Shown here piece after piece: positions 28,339 to 38,328 of a stretch of 64,000 bases of DNA. A model generated the notes under the pieces. The model was given only the letters and a program-made list of their open reading frames with translations. It had not been told where the DNA came from and searched no databases. A program made the position numbers and the translations under genes. The DNA is taken from positions 1 to 64,000 of the forward strand of contig NZ_SJEW01000010.1 in the NCBI RefSeq assembly GCF_005930475.1, in the 5' to 3' direction. How positions within the stretch are numbered: the stretch's first letter is position 1; the number at the start of each line of letters is the position of its first letter. The stretch is from Modestobacter altitudinis. GTDB taxonomy: Bacteria; Actinomycetota; Actinomycetes; Mycobacteriales; Geodermatophilaceae.

Positions 28339-28821
28339 TCAGCTAGGACGAGACCCGAGGAAGGCCGAATAGCGGCTTTCGGCGGGCCAGGTCTGGTGTC
28401 GACCGGTGCGGCAGGTGCTCTCCCCGAGGCGTTCGACCATGCGGTCGCAGAACATCGGGAAGGCGTAGCGGTTCCACTCTTCGATCAACTCAGGACCGGC
28501 TGAGTTCTCCGCCTGCCAGCGCAGCACCGCCAGGACGGGCAGCTCCCGGGCGATGTGGGGATGGTGGGGCCAGCAGGCCGGGATCATTTGCGCGGGTCGC
28601 CAGGCGAACTCGTGATTCACCCAGGCGGCGACGCCGTGACACCAGGTCCACACCGCCGCGCTGAGCTCGCCACTGCATCCGGCCGGTTCCCACGGGCGCT
28701 CCAGGTCCGAGACGAGATCGGCTCGGGCCGGCCGCGCGGAGTCCCGTCGCCGAACGTCCGCAAGGAGTTCGAGCGCCCCGAGGACGGGGAGCGGCGGCGG
28801 CGGAAACGGCAGGACGTTCAC
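28339..28821 (-). CDS. conserved hypothetical protein, last gene of conjugation operon
   Basis: 160 residues, GTG start overlapping the VirD4 gene stop (GTGA). Trp-rich soluble protein (TWCHGVAAWVNHEFAWRP, WQAENSAGPELIEEWNRY) without membrane segments or known catalytic motif. Its position at the end of the coupled operon suggests a cytoplasmic accessory of DNA transfer. Not recognised further. Confidence 0.7.
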   Translation of the reverse strand: MNVLPFPPPPLPVLGALELLADVRRRDSARPARADLVSDLERPWEPAGCSGELSAAVWTWCHGVAAWVNHEFAWRPAQMIPACWPHHPHIARELPVLAVLRWQAENSAGPELIEEWNRYAFPMFCDRMVERLGESTCRTGRHQTWPAESRYSAFLGSRPS

Positions 28822-30356
28822 CAGGAGTACTCATCGGGCAACTGCGCGAACGGCGAACCGGAAGCGTGGTCGTCACGGCCCGGGGTGAGTCGGTGATCGC
28901 GGGCGTAGGCCAGCGCCGCGGCGGTGCGCTCGGATACGTCGACCACCGCGGTGCGAGCCCGGGTGACGTGCGCGCGGGCGGCGTCCAGCTCGGCCTTCAA
29001 CCGCTGCCCGTCCTTGCCGTCGAGGCAGCGCTGCAGCCTGGCGATGATGGGCGGCGCGGTGCCCGCGACCACGAGGGCGTGCCGCTCGGGCACGCGACGG
29101 ATGTCGCCGGGGCGCAGCACCCGAACGTCCTCGCCGGAGCGGGACGTCCCGATTCCGCCGGGGCCGTCGGTGACGGTCTGCCGGCTGATCCGCACGTCGT
29201 CCAGGAGGTCGGACAGCTCCCGGTAGAAGTGGACGTCCTTGCCGCCGCCGAAGACGACAAGGGTGTTGGTGAGCCCGAACAATGAGCGGGCCTCGTCCTC
29301 GCCATAAGAGACGACCATCTGCTTCCAGGTCTGCGCGGCGTAGATGAACGACAAGCCGAGCGCGCGTTCGTTGGCCATCCGTACCCGCAGTGTGGGCAGC
29401 GGGGTGGTGGAGGGCAGTTCGTCGAGGCAGGCCAGGAAGCAGGGGGTCATCCGCCCGTGCGGTGAGGTGGTGGCGACCTGCAGTGCGGTGTCGAGGACGT
29501 GCTCGGCGACGGCGGTCATCAGCGGCGCTGCGGAGGCGTAGGGGTCGTCGCGGCCGAGGAGGTACACCGTTCCCTGCCGGGTGATCAGGTCGACCAGGTC
29601 GGTCGCCGGCCGTCCAGGCGACGGCACGCAACGGGCGCGGATGTCCGGCTGGAAGAACAGGGCCATGGCCTGCTGAACAGTGGTGACGGTGTTGCCGACG
29701 GTGTCCGGGCTGCCGTGCAGGGCACCGGCCAACAAACCGTCCCAGAAGCGTGCGGCGTGCGGGTGCTGCTGCAGGATCTCGGCCGGTTGCTCGGCGGCGA
29801 CCGGGTTGGCGACCCATTCCAGGACGTGGTCCAGGGTGCGGCCGGTGAGCGCTGCTGCGTGCAGGAAGCCCTGCAGCACCTTGGCGGTCTCGGCGGCGTA
29901 GAACCGCGCTGCGTTGTCCTGCCGGCCGCCGGTGACCGCACCAGAGACCGTGCCGGCCGAGAACGCCTTCGCCCGTCGTTCAGCGATCTGCGGATCGACG
30001 CAGCCAGCGATCGGATCCCACACCAGTTCCGGGATCCCGGGGGCGGCACCGAACGGGTCCAGCACGGCAATCGGGCGTGGCGGGCCGCCGAGGTGACCAG
30101 GCTGCTGACGGCGTCCGGCAGTCAGCAGGAGGTCGTCGACCTTGGTCAGCGTCGCCAGCCCGGCGCCAAGGTGAGCCAGCAACGCCGGGGCCAGCAGGTC
30201 CAGTGTCTTGCCGGACCCCTGCTCGCCGTAGACACCGGTGGTGCGGTCGTACCGGCACCACAGCTCGACACCGCGCGGTCGGGAGGAACGGCCCAGCCGC
30301 CAGCCGACATCGGTGGGCTCGAACCGGGACATGCGCGTTGCTCTCCCCTTCTCCAT
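28818..30356 (-). CDS. VirD4/TraD-type coupling ATPase
   Basis: 512 residues. Walker A GEQGSGKT at 44-51 (counting from the ATG at 30356) and Walker B FLACLDELPS in the middle fit the type IV coupling protein family, which links the relaxase-DNA complex to the secretion channel. Typical motifs GVYGEQGSGKT and FIYAAQTWKQM are present. No N-terminal membrane segment is seen, so it resembles the soluble actinobacterial version. The start overlaps the upstream stop (ATGA). An internal ATG at 30332 with AAGGGGAG upstream is an alternative. Confidence 0.85.
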   Translation of the reverse strand: MEKGRATRMSRFEPTDVGWRLGRSSRPRGVELWCRYDRTTGVYGEQGSGKTLDLLAPALLAHLGAGLATLTKVDDLLLTAGRRQQPGHLGGPPRPIAVLDPFGAAPGIPELVWDPIAGCVDPQIAERRAKAFSAGTVSGAVTGGRQDNAARFYAAETAKVLQGFLHAAALTGRTLDHVLEWVANPVAAEQPAEILQQHPHAARFWDGLLAGALHGSPDTVGNTVTTVQQAMALFFQPDIRARCVPSPGRPATDLVDLITRQGTVYLLGRDDPYASAAPLMTAVAEHVLDTALQVATTSPHGRMTPCFLACLDELPSTTPLPTLRVRMANERALGLSFIYAAQTWKQMVVSYGEDEARSLFGLTNTLVVFGGGKDVHFYRELSDLLDDVRISRQTVTDGPGGIGTSRSGEDVRVLRPGDIRRVPERHALVVAGTAPPIIARLQRCLDGKDGQRLKAELDAARAHVTRARTAVVDVSERTAAALAYARDHRLTPGRDDHASGSPFAQLPDEYSW

Positions 30357-31651
30357 CAGCGTGCCCGGCCCGGGCCGGGCGTCCGTCCGCGGGCCGCCTG
30401 GAGCTGCCGCTGCGTTTCCTGCGTGGCGGCGCTCAGCGCACTCGCTGTCTGCGGCTGATCGAGCAACGCCTGGTTCGCGGCCCACGCCCGGCGCGGGAAG
30501 CCGCCCGTCGTGCGCACGCCACCTTTGGCAGCCTGAGTCGCCACGGCGAGTGACAGCAGCCGGGCGTTGTGCAGGGCACCGGCGACCGGCTGCAGGTCGA
30601 CGGCGTCGGCGCGGACCAGCCCGCCGGGCCGGTAGCCCCTCAAGTAGGCGGCTACCCGCTCGTCCCGCGGCGGGAGGTCGCGCGCGTAGGCCACGAGTGC
30701 TCCGGTGTCTGCCCAGGATCGGACGGAGCGGTAGAGCAGCTGGGTCGCCAGGGTCGGCAGATGCTGGGCCGCCGCTGCGACGACCGCCCGCAGCGGCTCC
30801 GCCCGCAGCGCTGATTCCAGCCCAGGGCGGCTGAGCGATGCGTGCACACGGATGGCCGCGTTCACGGCCGGCGGTACGTGCTGGTGCTGGTGGCGGCTGC
30901 CGTCGTCGTAGGGCCGCAACGCCGCACGCACGGCTCTCCACGCCTCCGCTGCTGTCGCCTGCCTGGCCGGCGACTCGGTGATGGGTCCGAGCCGTTGTGC
31001 GGCGTCGCTGAGCGTCTGGGCGCCGAGCGTGTACGCCAGCACCTCGGCGACCGACGGCGGCTCCGTCGTTCTGGCGGTGGCGTGGAGCAGGACCGCGACC
31101 GCATCCGGCACCACCCGCGCAGGGTCCGCACTCGCCGGAACCGAGGGCCCGGGAATGGGCCGGTCGAGGATCGCGACATGAGCCCGTGACGGGGGCTGCA
31201 GCGCTGCTGTCTGCTGGACCAGCACGGACTGGCGCTCGATCTCGGCGAGCCACTGTGCCGCTGGACCGGCGGGCAGGCCAGGGGCGATCACCTCGGCCAG
31301 CGGCGTGATGGTCTCGGCCACGACGGTGGCGGCAGCCCAGCGGGTGGCAACAGTGGTCTCGTCATGGAGGACGGCGAGGGTGTCGGCGGCGGCGGCCGCG
31401 AGCCTGGTCAGTGTTGACTCAGTTGCCGGAGCACGAACGGCCAGCTGGGTGCAGGCGGCGGCCAGTGCGGCGACCTGCTGCTCACGGCGGTCGCCAGCAG
31501 CTGGCGAGACGCCGTCGCGGCGCAGTTGGGCCAACGCGCGGCCCAGCTGCCCGATCGCGGTGCCTGCGTCGGCGCGGGACCCTGGACTGGAGTCGGTTGT
31601 CCGCGCTGTGTCGGCGAGGGTGTCGAGCAGCTGCCCGAGTGAGGTGGCCAT
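30356..31651 (-). CDS. conjugation-operon hypothetical protein, all-helical
   Basis: 431 residues, Ala/Leu/Arg-rich and predicted helical throughout, with no membrane helix or signal peptide. ATG start overlapping the previous stop (ATGA), and its own stop overlaps the coupling-protein start. A soluble partner of the VirD4-like ATPase is plausible from position. No family is recognised. Confidence 0.7.
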   Translation of the reverse strand: MATSLGQLLDTLADTARTTDSSPGSRADAGTAIGQLGRALAQLRRDGVSPAAGDRREQQVAALAAACTQLAVRAPATESTLTRLAAAAADTLAVLHDETTVATRWAAATVVAETITPLAEVIAPGLPAGPAAQWLAEIERQSVLVQQTAALQPPSRAHVAILDRPIPGPSVPASADPARVVPDAVAVLLHATARTTEPPSVAEVLAYTLGAQTLSDAAQRLGPITESPARQATAAEAWRAVRAALRPYDDGSRHQHQHVPPAVNAAIRVHASLSRPGLESALRAEPLRAVVAAAAQHLPTLATQLLYRSVRSWADTGALVAYARDLPPRDERVAAYLRGYRPGGLVRADAVDLQPVAGALHNARLLSLAVATQAAKGGVRTTGGFPRRAWAANQALLDQPQTASALSAATQETQRQLQAARGRTPGPGRAR

Positions 31652-31962
31652 CAGAGCGCTTCCCGCAGCGCCCGCCGGCCGTGCCGCGCCGCGGCCAGCA
31701 CGTCGGGGTGCGCGAAGTTGTCGGCGTCCAGCCGGCCGAGGATGCGCAGAGCCTGCGTGACGAGCTGTTCAGGGTCGCTGGCGTCGGCGGTCGCGGGCAC
31801 TGGGCCGCTGGGCACACGCAGAGCGGTGAGGGCGGCGAGGCAGTGCAGCTGCGCCGTCGTCCCTGCCTGCTCGTTTCGGGCAGCAGCGGCGAACAGAGCC
31901 GCTGCTTCTGTGCGGGCGGTGGCGAGTTCGCTGCTGTGGCCGCTGTCGGTGGGCAGTGTCAT
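31651..31962 (-). CDS. small helical protein of the conjugation operon
   Basis: 103 residues. AAGGAG eight bases before the ATG at 31962 is one of the few good ribosome sites in the operon and restarts translation after a 142-bp gap. The chain is helical with a conserved-looking DADNFAHPDVLAAARHGRRA tail. Function unknown. ATGA overlap with the next gene. Confidence 0.6.
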   Translation of the reverse strand: MTLPTDSGHSSELATARTEAAALFAAAARNEQAGTTAQLHCLAALTALRVPSGPVPATADASDPEQLVTQALRILGRLDADNFAHPDVLAAARHGRRALREAL

Positions 31963-32104
31963 TGCAGGGCTCCTTCTGGTGGCGGAACAAACGGATTTGC
32001 GTCGGAGAGCGGTCGACGTTGCTTAAGACGGGAGCTGTGCACCGGGCCGGTGAGCGCATCTGTGGATGTCGTCAACACCTGGGGACCGCCCTGTTGACGG
32101 GCGC

Positions 32105-32650
32105 TCATCGACCGGCGCGACGTCGACCGTGGGCGGCCTCCGGGCGATAGCGGTCCGGGCGGATGACCGATCTGGCAGCGCGAAGCTGGCGGATTCCGAG
32201 GGCTTGCTCTGCCTCGTTGCGGCTGGCCATGCCGTTGCCGCGGGGTCGGAACCGGGCGATGCAGATGCCGACGGCGACCGCAGCCGCGAGAAGGGTCGCC
32301 TCGGCCAGTGCGATGCAGGCGTACGTCGGCACGGGTCGGGCGACCCTTCGGAGTTGCTCTGGAGGCAGGCCGCGCCCGGGCTGACCATGCAAGAGCCCGT
32401 CGAGGACCCGGGTGATCGTCTCGGTGCCGTGCGGCCACACCCAGCCACCGCCCCACAGCGCCGAGGCGAGCCCGAGGCCAGCCAGTGCTGCTAGGACGAC
32501 GAGGATCACCGCCGCACCGGTTACGGCGACTGCCAGTTCCCATCCCCGGCTGAGCGGCTGAGGATCACGGCGACGCTGGGACGGCGTAGTCACGCGCAGG
32601 CCCCGGGGTGGTGGTGGCTGTGCATGTTCCTGGTTCGCCTCTCTGTTCAT
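32105..32650 (-). CDS. two-helix membrane protein of the conjugation operon
   Basis: 181 residues from ATG 32650, or 162 from GTG 32593. Two hydrophobic segments (about 40-63 and 110-132) flank an external loop with WPHGTETITRVLDGLL, and a basic C-terminal tail lies in the cytoplasm. Similar proteins sit beside the lytic peptidase in actinobacterial conjugation clusters. The role is unknown, and it may be a channel subunit. Confidence 0.65.
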   Translation of the reverse strand: MNREANQEHAQPPPPRGLRVTTPSQRRRDPQPLSRGWELAVAVTGAAVILVVLAALAGLGLASALWGGGWVWPHGTETITRVLDGLLHGQPGRGLPPEQLRRVARPVPTYACIALAEATLLAAAVAVGICIARFRPRGNGMASRNEAEQALGIRQLRAARSVIRPDRYRPEAAHGRRRAGR

Positions 32651-32718
32651 GCAACGTGTCGGACGGCGACGATCTGGTCCTGCCCGCGGTGGCCTCGGCC
32701 GGCTGGACCGGGACCTGG

Positions 32719-33876
32719 TCAGCCGGCGGTGGTGGCGGCGTGCAGGTCGACCCCGTGGTCGGCCAGCCAAGGCACGGGGTCCACGGGTGCGCCGTCGAGA
32801 CGGACCTCGAAGTGGAGGTGGACGCCGGTGCTGTTGCCGGTGGAGCCCTGGAAGCCGAGCAGCGCACCTGCATTGACCCGCTGGCCCGGAGTGACGGTGT
32901 AGCCCGAGAGATGGGCGTACCGGGTGGTCACCCCGGCGCCGTGGTCGAGTTCGACGAGGTTGCCGTAGCCGGCCAGGTCGAGGTTGCCGTCGCGGTCGCA
33001 GTAGGCGCTGGTGCACGCGGCGGTGAGCACGGTGCCGGCCGCGGCGGCGTACACGGGAGTGTTGCGGGGCCCGGCAAGGTCGGCTCCGGCGTGCTGGCTG
33101 CCCCAGCGAGTCCCGAAGCCGGAAGTGAGGATGCCAGCGGTGGGCCGGGCCCAGGCTCCGTCCGGCACCGGCAGGCCGGGGCAGACACCGTCCAGCGCAC
33201 CGGCCGGGTCAGCAGCCGCAGCCGCAGCTGCGGGCCACAGCATCGCGGTGAGCTGCCGAGCGAGCGGCTCCCAGCGGGTGTAGGCGTCCGCGGAGGCAGA
33301 CACCTGCACGGCCTGCGCGGCTCGGGTCAGCGGGATGGTCTGCCAGTTGGGCACGTCGAGGAGCCGGGAGTAGAAGGCCTCGGCGGCATAGACGGGATCC
33401 ATCAGCTGGCCGACGGTGCCCCAATTCGCGATCCAGCGCTGCTGGAAGGTGTTGACGCTGTCGTGGTCGGAGCCGAGTCCGTCGTGGGGGTAGGTCAGGC
33501 TGGTGGCGGTCACCCCGGCCTGCTCGGTGGTCAGGTCGGGGCTGCTGCCGTCGTTGGCCAGCATCCGCAGCCGCGACTCCTGCCAGGCGGTGGCCAGCGC
33601 CACCGTCGTGGCATACGGCGGTAGGTCGTGCGCGGCTGCGACGTCGGCGATGGTCTGCGCGTGGCCCATCTGGACGGCGTCCAGCGCGATGCCGGCGACG
33701 GTGACTCCGGTCCCGCCGGTCGAGCAGACCGATGATGCGGCTGGCGTACGCGCCGCTGGTCCGGCGAAGACCGCCAGCGGGACCAGCAGCAGGATGAGCG
33801 AGGCAAGCACCGGGATCACGAGGAACGCGGCCAGCCATGGCCACGCCCGGGGCACGCGCTGCGCCGCGCCGGTCAC
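32719..33876 (-). CDS. conjugation cell-wall hydrolase: SLT-like region + M23 peptidase
   Basis: 385 residues. One membrane anchor (13-39), then a lysozyme/transglycosylase-like region with WQESRL (E100) and a hydrophobic repeat. A C-terminal M23 endopeptidase (about 240-370) has the zinc ligands H262/D266 in QHAGADLAG and H355 in HLHFE, plus H322 in RYAHL. It would open the peptidoglycan at the transfer channel. The GTG start at 33876 overlaps the VirB4 gene stop. The M23 set is complete. The transglycosylase assignment is weaker. Confidence 0.85.
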   Translation of the reverse strand: MTGAAQRVPRAWPWLAAFLVIPVLASLILLLVPLAVFAGPAARTPAASSVCSTGGTGVTVAGIALDAVQMGHAQTIADVAAAHDLPPYATTVALATAWQESRLRMLANDGSSPDLTTEQAGVTATSLTYPHDGLGSDHDSVNTFQQRWIANWGTVGQLMDPVYAAEAFYSRLLDVPNWQTIPLTRAAQAVQVSASADAYTRWEPLARQLTAMLWPAAAAAAADPAGALDGVCPGLPVPDGAWARPTAGILTSGFGTRWGSQHAGADLAGPRNTPVYAAAAGTVLTAACTSAYCDRDGNLDLAGYGNLVELDHGAGVTTRYAHLSGYTVTPGQRVNAGALLGFQGSTGNSTGVHLHFEVRLDGAPVDPVPWLADHGVDLHAATTAG

Positions 33877-35396
33877 GCCGGGCCGCCTGTCAGGGCGTCG
33901 TTGGTGTCGGTGAGGGCGACGTCGATCGAGGTGCGGACGGTCTGCACCTTCGCGACGTGGCTGCCGACCAGCCACAGGGCTCGCCCCCTGGCTGCGGCGG
34001 CCCAGTCGGTGACGATGCGCTCGGCCATCGGGTTGAGGCCGAGCAGGTCGGAGAGCTCGTCCCCAATCTGCTCGTCCTGACCGAGCAGCACCTTGGTGGC
34101 GCAGAGATGGAGCAGGTCCTTGGCGATGGCCACCGCCTGGCTGCCAGCGTCGCCGATGGTGAGCATGTCCGACGGCTTGTGTGCCACGACTACCTGGATG
34201 CAGCCGTCGTTGCGGGACAGGCGCAGGTCAGCGTCCAGCGACTTGACCGCCTCCGTGCCCAGTCGCATCTGCTTCCAGCACTCGTCGCGGACGACGATCC
34301 GCATGTCCCCGGGCTCCGCCAGCTGGGTCATCGCCCGGCCCCAGGAGTTGAGGCACGTCAGCGCCACGCCGACGGCTTCGTCGCCGAGCGGGTCCAGCCG
34401 GGACAGGGACAGGGACTGGATCGGTGCGCGCCAGTCCACCGAGACGGTGGTGGGGGCGTCGAACAGGCCGGCCAGGTGCCCGGTGACCAGCGCGCCGAGG
34501 GCGTCACGCAGCGGCCGGGTCTCGTCGAGGAAGTGCTGCCTGGTGGCGTAGCGGCAGGCGTCGACGAGGTCGTCGGTGGGTGCGCGGAGCGCCTGCCACA
34601 CCTGCGGGATGGTGATCTCACGCATGCGGTCGGCACCGTCGGAGTAGCCGGTCAGGTCACGGATGACCTGGCCGACAGCGGTCTCCGCGGTCGGTCCGAA
34701 CGGCACGTGCTGCGACCCGACCAGACCCCGGATGAGCAGCAACCACCGCGCGAACACCATCGCCGCACGGCGTCGTGCCTCGGCGCCGGGCAGCCTGGTC
34801 CAGTCGTTGCCGAGAGGACCGAAGTCCAGCGGGTTGATCCGCGCGGGCAGGCCATGGCCGACCGCGTGCGGCTCGACCTGCAAAGCCCGGCACAGCGGCT
34901 CGTACTCGTCCTTGACGTCCCCGAGCACCAGCGTCCGATAGCCGTAGGCCATCTGACGCAGCGCGAACATCTTGACCGTGCCGGACTTCCCCCTCCCCGG
35001 CGCGCCAAAGAAGATCATGTTCGGGTTGGTGACGCCGGCGACGCCATTGAGCGTCCAGCCGATCGGGTCCGCTGAGAAGGCACCGCCGGAGAGATGGTCG
35101 ACGCCCAGCAGCGCACCGGCGGGCGGCAACCCAGCACCGGCGATCAGCGGCCATATTCCGCCGACCTGCTCGGACGTCATCCGGTAGACGGCAAGCGGTG
35201 CGGGCACCGCCGTCCAGCCCGCCGCTCGACCCGTCCGGCCCCGTCGTCCGACCAGCGAGGTGAAGGGCACGGCGTCTGCCGGGCGGACCGATGCGCTGGG
35301 CGGCATCGGCAGCTGGTGCCCGAAGTCGGAGACCAGCTGGGCTACTCCCCTTCCTTGAGCGATCCGCCGCCGGTGACCGGCGCGCCGGCCGATCAC
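33873..35396 (-). CDS. VirB4-type conjugation ATPase
   Basis: 507 residues from GTG 35396, which overlaps the upstream stop (GTGA). Earlier in-frame codons lie inside the upstream gene. Walker A GAPGRGKS (131-138), Walker B MRIVVRDECWK, and LSLSRLDPLGDEAVG-type body typical of VirB4/TraC motors. It powers assembly of the mating channel. It is shorter than Gram-negative VirB4 because the N-terminal membrane part is carried by the separate SCO6880-like protein next to it. Confidence 0.88.
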   Translation of the reverse strand: MIGRRAGHRRRIAQGRGVAQLVSDFGHQLPMPPSASVRPADAVPFTSLVGRRGRTGRAAGWTAVPAPLAVYRMTSEQVGGIWPLIAGAGLPPAGALLGVDHLSGGAFSADPIGWTLNGVAGVTNPNMIFFGAPGRGKSGTVKMFALRQMAYGYRTLVLGDVKDEYEPLCRALQVEPHAVGHGLPARINPLDFGPLGNDWTRLPGAEARRRAAMVFARWLLLIRGLVGSQHVPFGPTAETAVGQVIRDLTGYSDGADRMREITIPQVWQALRAPTDDLVDACRYATRQHFLDETRPLRDALGALVTGHLAGLFDAPTTVSVDWRAPIQSLSLSRLDPLGDEAVGVALTCLNSWGRAMTQLAEPGDMRIVVRDECWKQMRLGTEAVKSLDADLRLSRNDGCIQVVVAHKPSDMLTIGDAGSQAVAIAKDLLHLCATKVLLGQDEQIGDELSDLLGLNPMAERIVTDWAAAARGRALWLVGSHVAKVQTVRTSIDVALTDTNDALTGGPA

Positions 35397-36919
35397 TGGA
35401 CACCGCGACGTCGAGGCAACCCGATCCCCAAGGGGATGCACGCGGCGGCGAACGCCGAGTCCTGCGCGAGGTCCAAGCGGAGCGGCTTGAATCCGCTCGC
35501 GGTGACGCTGGCCTCCAAGCGGCGGCCGTAGTCGGTGATCGACCACGTGTCGGGCACGGTGACCGACACGGCCAGGCCGACGCGGACGAGCGCGCTCCCC
35601 TCGGACAGCCGGGTGTCCCGTCCTTCGACGCGTGCCGAGTCACGACGGTGTGCTGCGCGCTCCTTGAAACCGCCGCGGCGTCGCATCTCGGTGGCCAGCT
35701 CGGAACTCATCGACTCGTTGCCGACCATCCGGTCGGCCTTGGCAGAGCTGATCGGCTCGAAGAACACCGTGGCGCACCGTCGCTCCCCCGCCGCCGTGGG
35801 TGCGAGCACCGGTGCCAAGGCACCCATGACCGCACCCTTGTCGGGCAGCAGGACCGTGCACGTCGCCGAGTGCCAGGCGTCGTGTGCGTAGTGGCGGCGC
35901 GCCGGCGGCAGTGCCGTCGTGGGTCCGGCAGCGGCCATCGGCAGTGCGCCGACCTTCGGATCGATGCCGCGGTCGAGCTCAGCGGTCGTGAGGGCGGCTC
36001 GGTCGTCGGGGGCGAACCCAGTGCGGATGGCCGCGGCCAGGGACGACGAGTCGAGCCAGGTGACGCTCGTGCAGCCGACCGGTCCGACCAGGCGGGCCTC
36101 AACCTCGCTCATCACGCCCTGGAGGACGCGGGCGCGGCCGTCCACACCGCCGCCGGCCTCCTTGGCCTGCCGCACGATCCGTCGTTCGGGCACGACCACC
36201 GTCAGGAATGCCTCGTGGCGGACGCCGGCCTGGCTCATCATGGCCGCGAGCTCGGCCGTGGCCATCCGCGCCAGCGCCGGGGAGTCCTGCCGGAGATGGG
36301 CCCGCTGCCAGGAGAGCCGCTCGGCACCGTCGTCAGGCAGCGTCCGAATCTGCAGGGCGACGACCGAGACCAGCTCTGTGGTGGCCGCGCCCTCGAGCAA
36401 CTCCGCGAGCCCGGTGCCCATCCGCGCCCGGGCTGGGGCTTCGGTCAACCCGATGCCGGGGTGCGTGAGCCGTGCGACTACGGCCCAGGTGCGCTCTCGA
36501 GCGTCGGAGACGATCACCGGACGGACCAGCAACGGGCCGAACGGCGGCCCGTCGTGGGTCTGGATCCCGGACAGCACTCCCGGCAGGTCGGCGTCGTGGA
36601 GATTGGCTGCGGTTCCGGCGGCGGCGTGGGATTGCCAGTCGGTCCATCCTATGGCGGTTCCGCCGGTGCGGTACGCCCAGTCGAGCGTCCAACGGAGCGC
36701 CGAGCGACCGCGCACGGGCACGGCGACCAGGACGATCAGCACGGCCCACACAGGGATCAGTCCGAGTGCGAGCAGCCACTGGTGCGCTCCCACGGCCAGC
36801 AGCACGGGCAGCCCACCGAGCCCGACGGCGGTCCACGCCTTCGCACTGAGGCCGCCGAACCAACCGGGCTTGTCCTTCGACCACGACCCGTAGCGGATCG
36901 GTCCGGCCTGCCCGCTCAC
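35393..36919 (-). CDS. SCO6880-family conjugation protein (VirB4 partner)
   Basis: 508 residues. Two membrane helices near the N-terminus (about 28-70) and a large cytoplasmic part. It is the expected upstream neighbour of the VirB4-like ATPase in actinobacteria and corresponds to the N-terminal region of full-length VirB4. It has no P-loop of its own. GTG start with GTGA overlap to the VirB6-like gene. Confidence 0.75.
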   Translation of the reverse strand: MSGQAGPIRYGSWSKDKPGWFGGLSAKAWTAVGLGGLPVLLAVGAHQWLLALGLIPVWAVLIVLVAVPVRGRSALRWTLDWAYRTGGTAIGWTDWQSHAAAGTAANLHDADLPGVLSGIQTHDGPPFGPLLVRPVIVSDARERTWAVVARLTHPGIGLTEAPARARMGTGLAELLEGAATTELVSVVALQIRTLPDDGAERLSWQRAHLRQDSPALARMATAELAAMMSQAGVRHEAFLTVVVPERRIVRQAKEAGGGVDGRARVLQGVMSEVEARLVGPVGCTSVTWLDSSSLAAAIRTGFAPDDRAALTTAELDRGIDPKVGALPMAAAGPTTALPPARRHYAHDAWHSATCTVLLPDKGAVMGALAPVLAPTAAGERRCATVFFEPISSAKADRMVGNESMSSELATEMRRRGGFKERAAHRRDSARVEGRDTRLSEGSALVRVGLAVSVTVPDTWSITDYGRRLEASVTASGFKPLRLDLAQDSAFAAACIPLGIGLPRRRGVQ

Positions 36920-38328
36920 AGCGCCGCCCCCGCCGCTGCTGCTTTGCCCGCTCCACCCATCGCTTCGCTGTCACGGGCCCAACCGCTCAGCCCACTGCTC
37001 GGGGCCGGCGGCATCGGTGGCTCAGGCAGCGGCACATGACCTAGGCCTCCCCCATCGGACGCCGGACCGTCAGGACCCGCTCCATCAGCGCTGGACGTTC
37101 GGCTGCGGCTGGCACCCGCGCCACCGTTCGAACGGTGACGGCTCGGCTCGTGGGCCGGTGGTGTCCGGTAGCCGGGATGCCCGACACCGCTCGAGCCGAG
37201 CACATCGGAAGCGATGTCGACGGCCCGGTGAGCCAACGAGGCCGCTGCCCCGGTGCCAGCACCCGCTGCCGAGCCGACCGTCCCGAGCATCGAGCTCAGC
37301 CGGCTCACGGATTGCGCCTCGGCGGCCGCTTCGCCCTGTGACCGGCCATCACCACCGCTCTGCGAGGCGGCGGCGCTGCCCACGTGCTGCCTGCCACCGG
37401 ACACAACCCCGGACAGACCGCCGGCGTCTCCCCATGACTGACGCAGCGCAGATCCCGACGCGGTTCCCGGGTCGACGAAGGCCAGCAGCCGGAAGACCAC
37501 CAGCGGACACACCGCACCGATGGCCACCATGACCGCGCCGATGACGGCCGTGCCCGCCGCCTGGGCGGTGGAGTCCCCGTTGCCTGCGACGACCCCTGCC
37601 GACAGCTGCACGCCGATGCCGAGCACAAGGGCCGCCATGGGGGCGATGAGCAGGCAGGAGAAGAACCAGCGCAGGCTCTTCCAGAACCACGACTTGGTGC
37701 TGTCGCTGACCAGCCCGGCGGCGGCGATCGGCGCGGTGGCGATGAGGATGATCAGCGCCGCCTCACGCACCAACATGATCACCAGGTAGAGGAAGGCTGC
37801 GGGCACGACCAAGAGCAGCGATGAGAAGCCGAGGACGGTGGCCGCCGTCGTGTCGACCACCTCGCGGGGCCAGCTGCTGCTCGGGTCGAACTGCGTCAGG
37901 CTGTCCACGTCGAGCATCGAGCGCAGGACGCCGCGAGACAGCCCCGCGGCAGCCGCGACCAAGCCGCCGGCCATTCCCAGGTAGCCGACCCAGACGAGAC
38001 CGAACTGACCCACGCCCGCCAGCACCCGGCCCAGTGACCGTCCGTCGCGACGGAGGAGGGCCACTGTCAGCTGGACGAACATCATGGTCACCGCGACCGA
38101 GGCCCCGAACCACAGCGTGGTGGGCAGCACCCTCCCCATCGGGCCTTCGGCCGAGACGTCCGGGGTGGTGAACGCGTCGATGACCTTGAACGACAGGGTG
38201 AGGAGCCAGAGACCCGCCGACCAGATGCTGATCATCGCCGCCTTCCAGACGTCGGCGGCTGCTGCCGAGGCGGCGTCCCCGAGCCAGTTCATCGGGTTGA
38301 GGTCGACGGCCACGACGTCGTCACCCAT
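36916..38328 (-). CDS. VirB6/TrbL-like polytopic channel protein
   Basis: 470 residues with six to eight membrane helices between about 28 and 290 (for example FLYLVIMLVREAALIILIA) and a long Gly/Ser/Ala-rich disordered tail (290-470). This matches the inner-membrane channel component of type IV secretion systems. The ATG start overlaps the preceding gene by 8 bp. Confidence 0.75.
   Translation of the reverse strand: MGDDVVAVDLNPMNWLGDAASAAAADVWKAAMISIWSAGLWLLTLSFKVIDAFTTPDVSAEGPMGRVLPTTLWFGASVAVTMMFVQLTVALLRRDGRSLGRVLAGVGQFGLVWVGYLGMAGGLVAAAAGLSRGVLRSMLDVDSLTQFDPSSSWPREVVDTTAATVLGFSSLLLVVPAAFLYLVIMLVREAALIILIATAPIAAAGLVSDSTKSWFWKSLRWFFSCLLIAPMAALVLGIGVQLSAGVVAGNGDSTAQAAGTAVIGAVMVAIGAVCPLVVFRLLAFVDPGTASGSALRQSWGDAGGLSGVVSGGRQHVGSAAASQSGGDGRSQGEAAAEAQSVSRLSSMLGTVGSAAGAGTGAAASLAHRAVDIASDVLGSSGVGHPGYRTPPAHEPSRHRSNGGAGASRSRTSSADGAGPDGPASDGGGLGHVPLPEPPMPPAPSSGLSGWARDSEAMGGAGKAAAAGAAL

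Noticed and set aside
35291-37039. Large plus-strand frame over the conjugation genes
   Set aside because: Shadow of the SCO6880-like gene. No domain or ribosome site.
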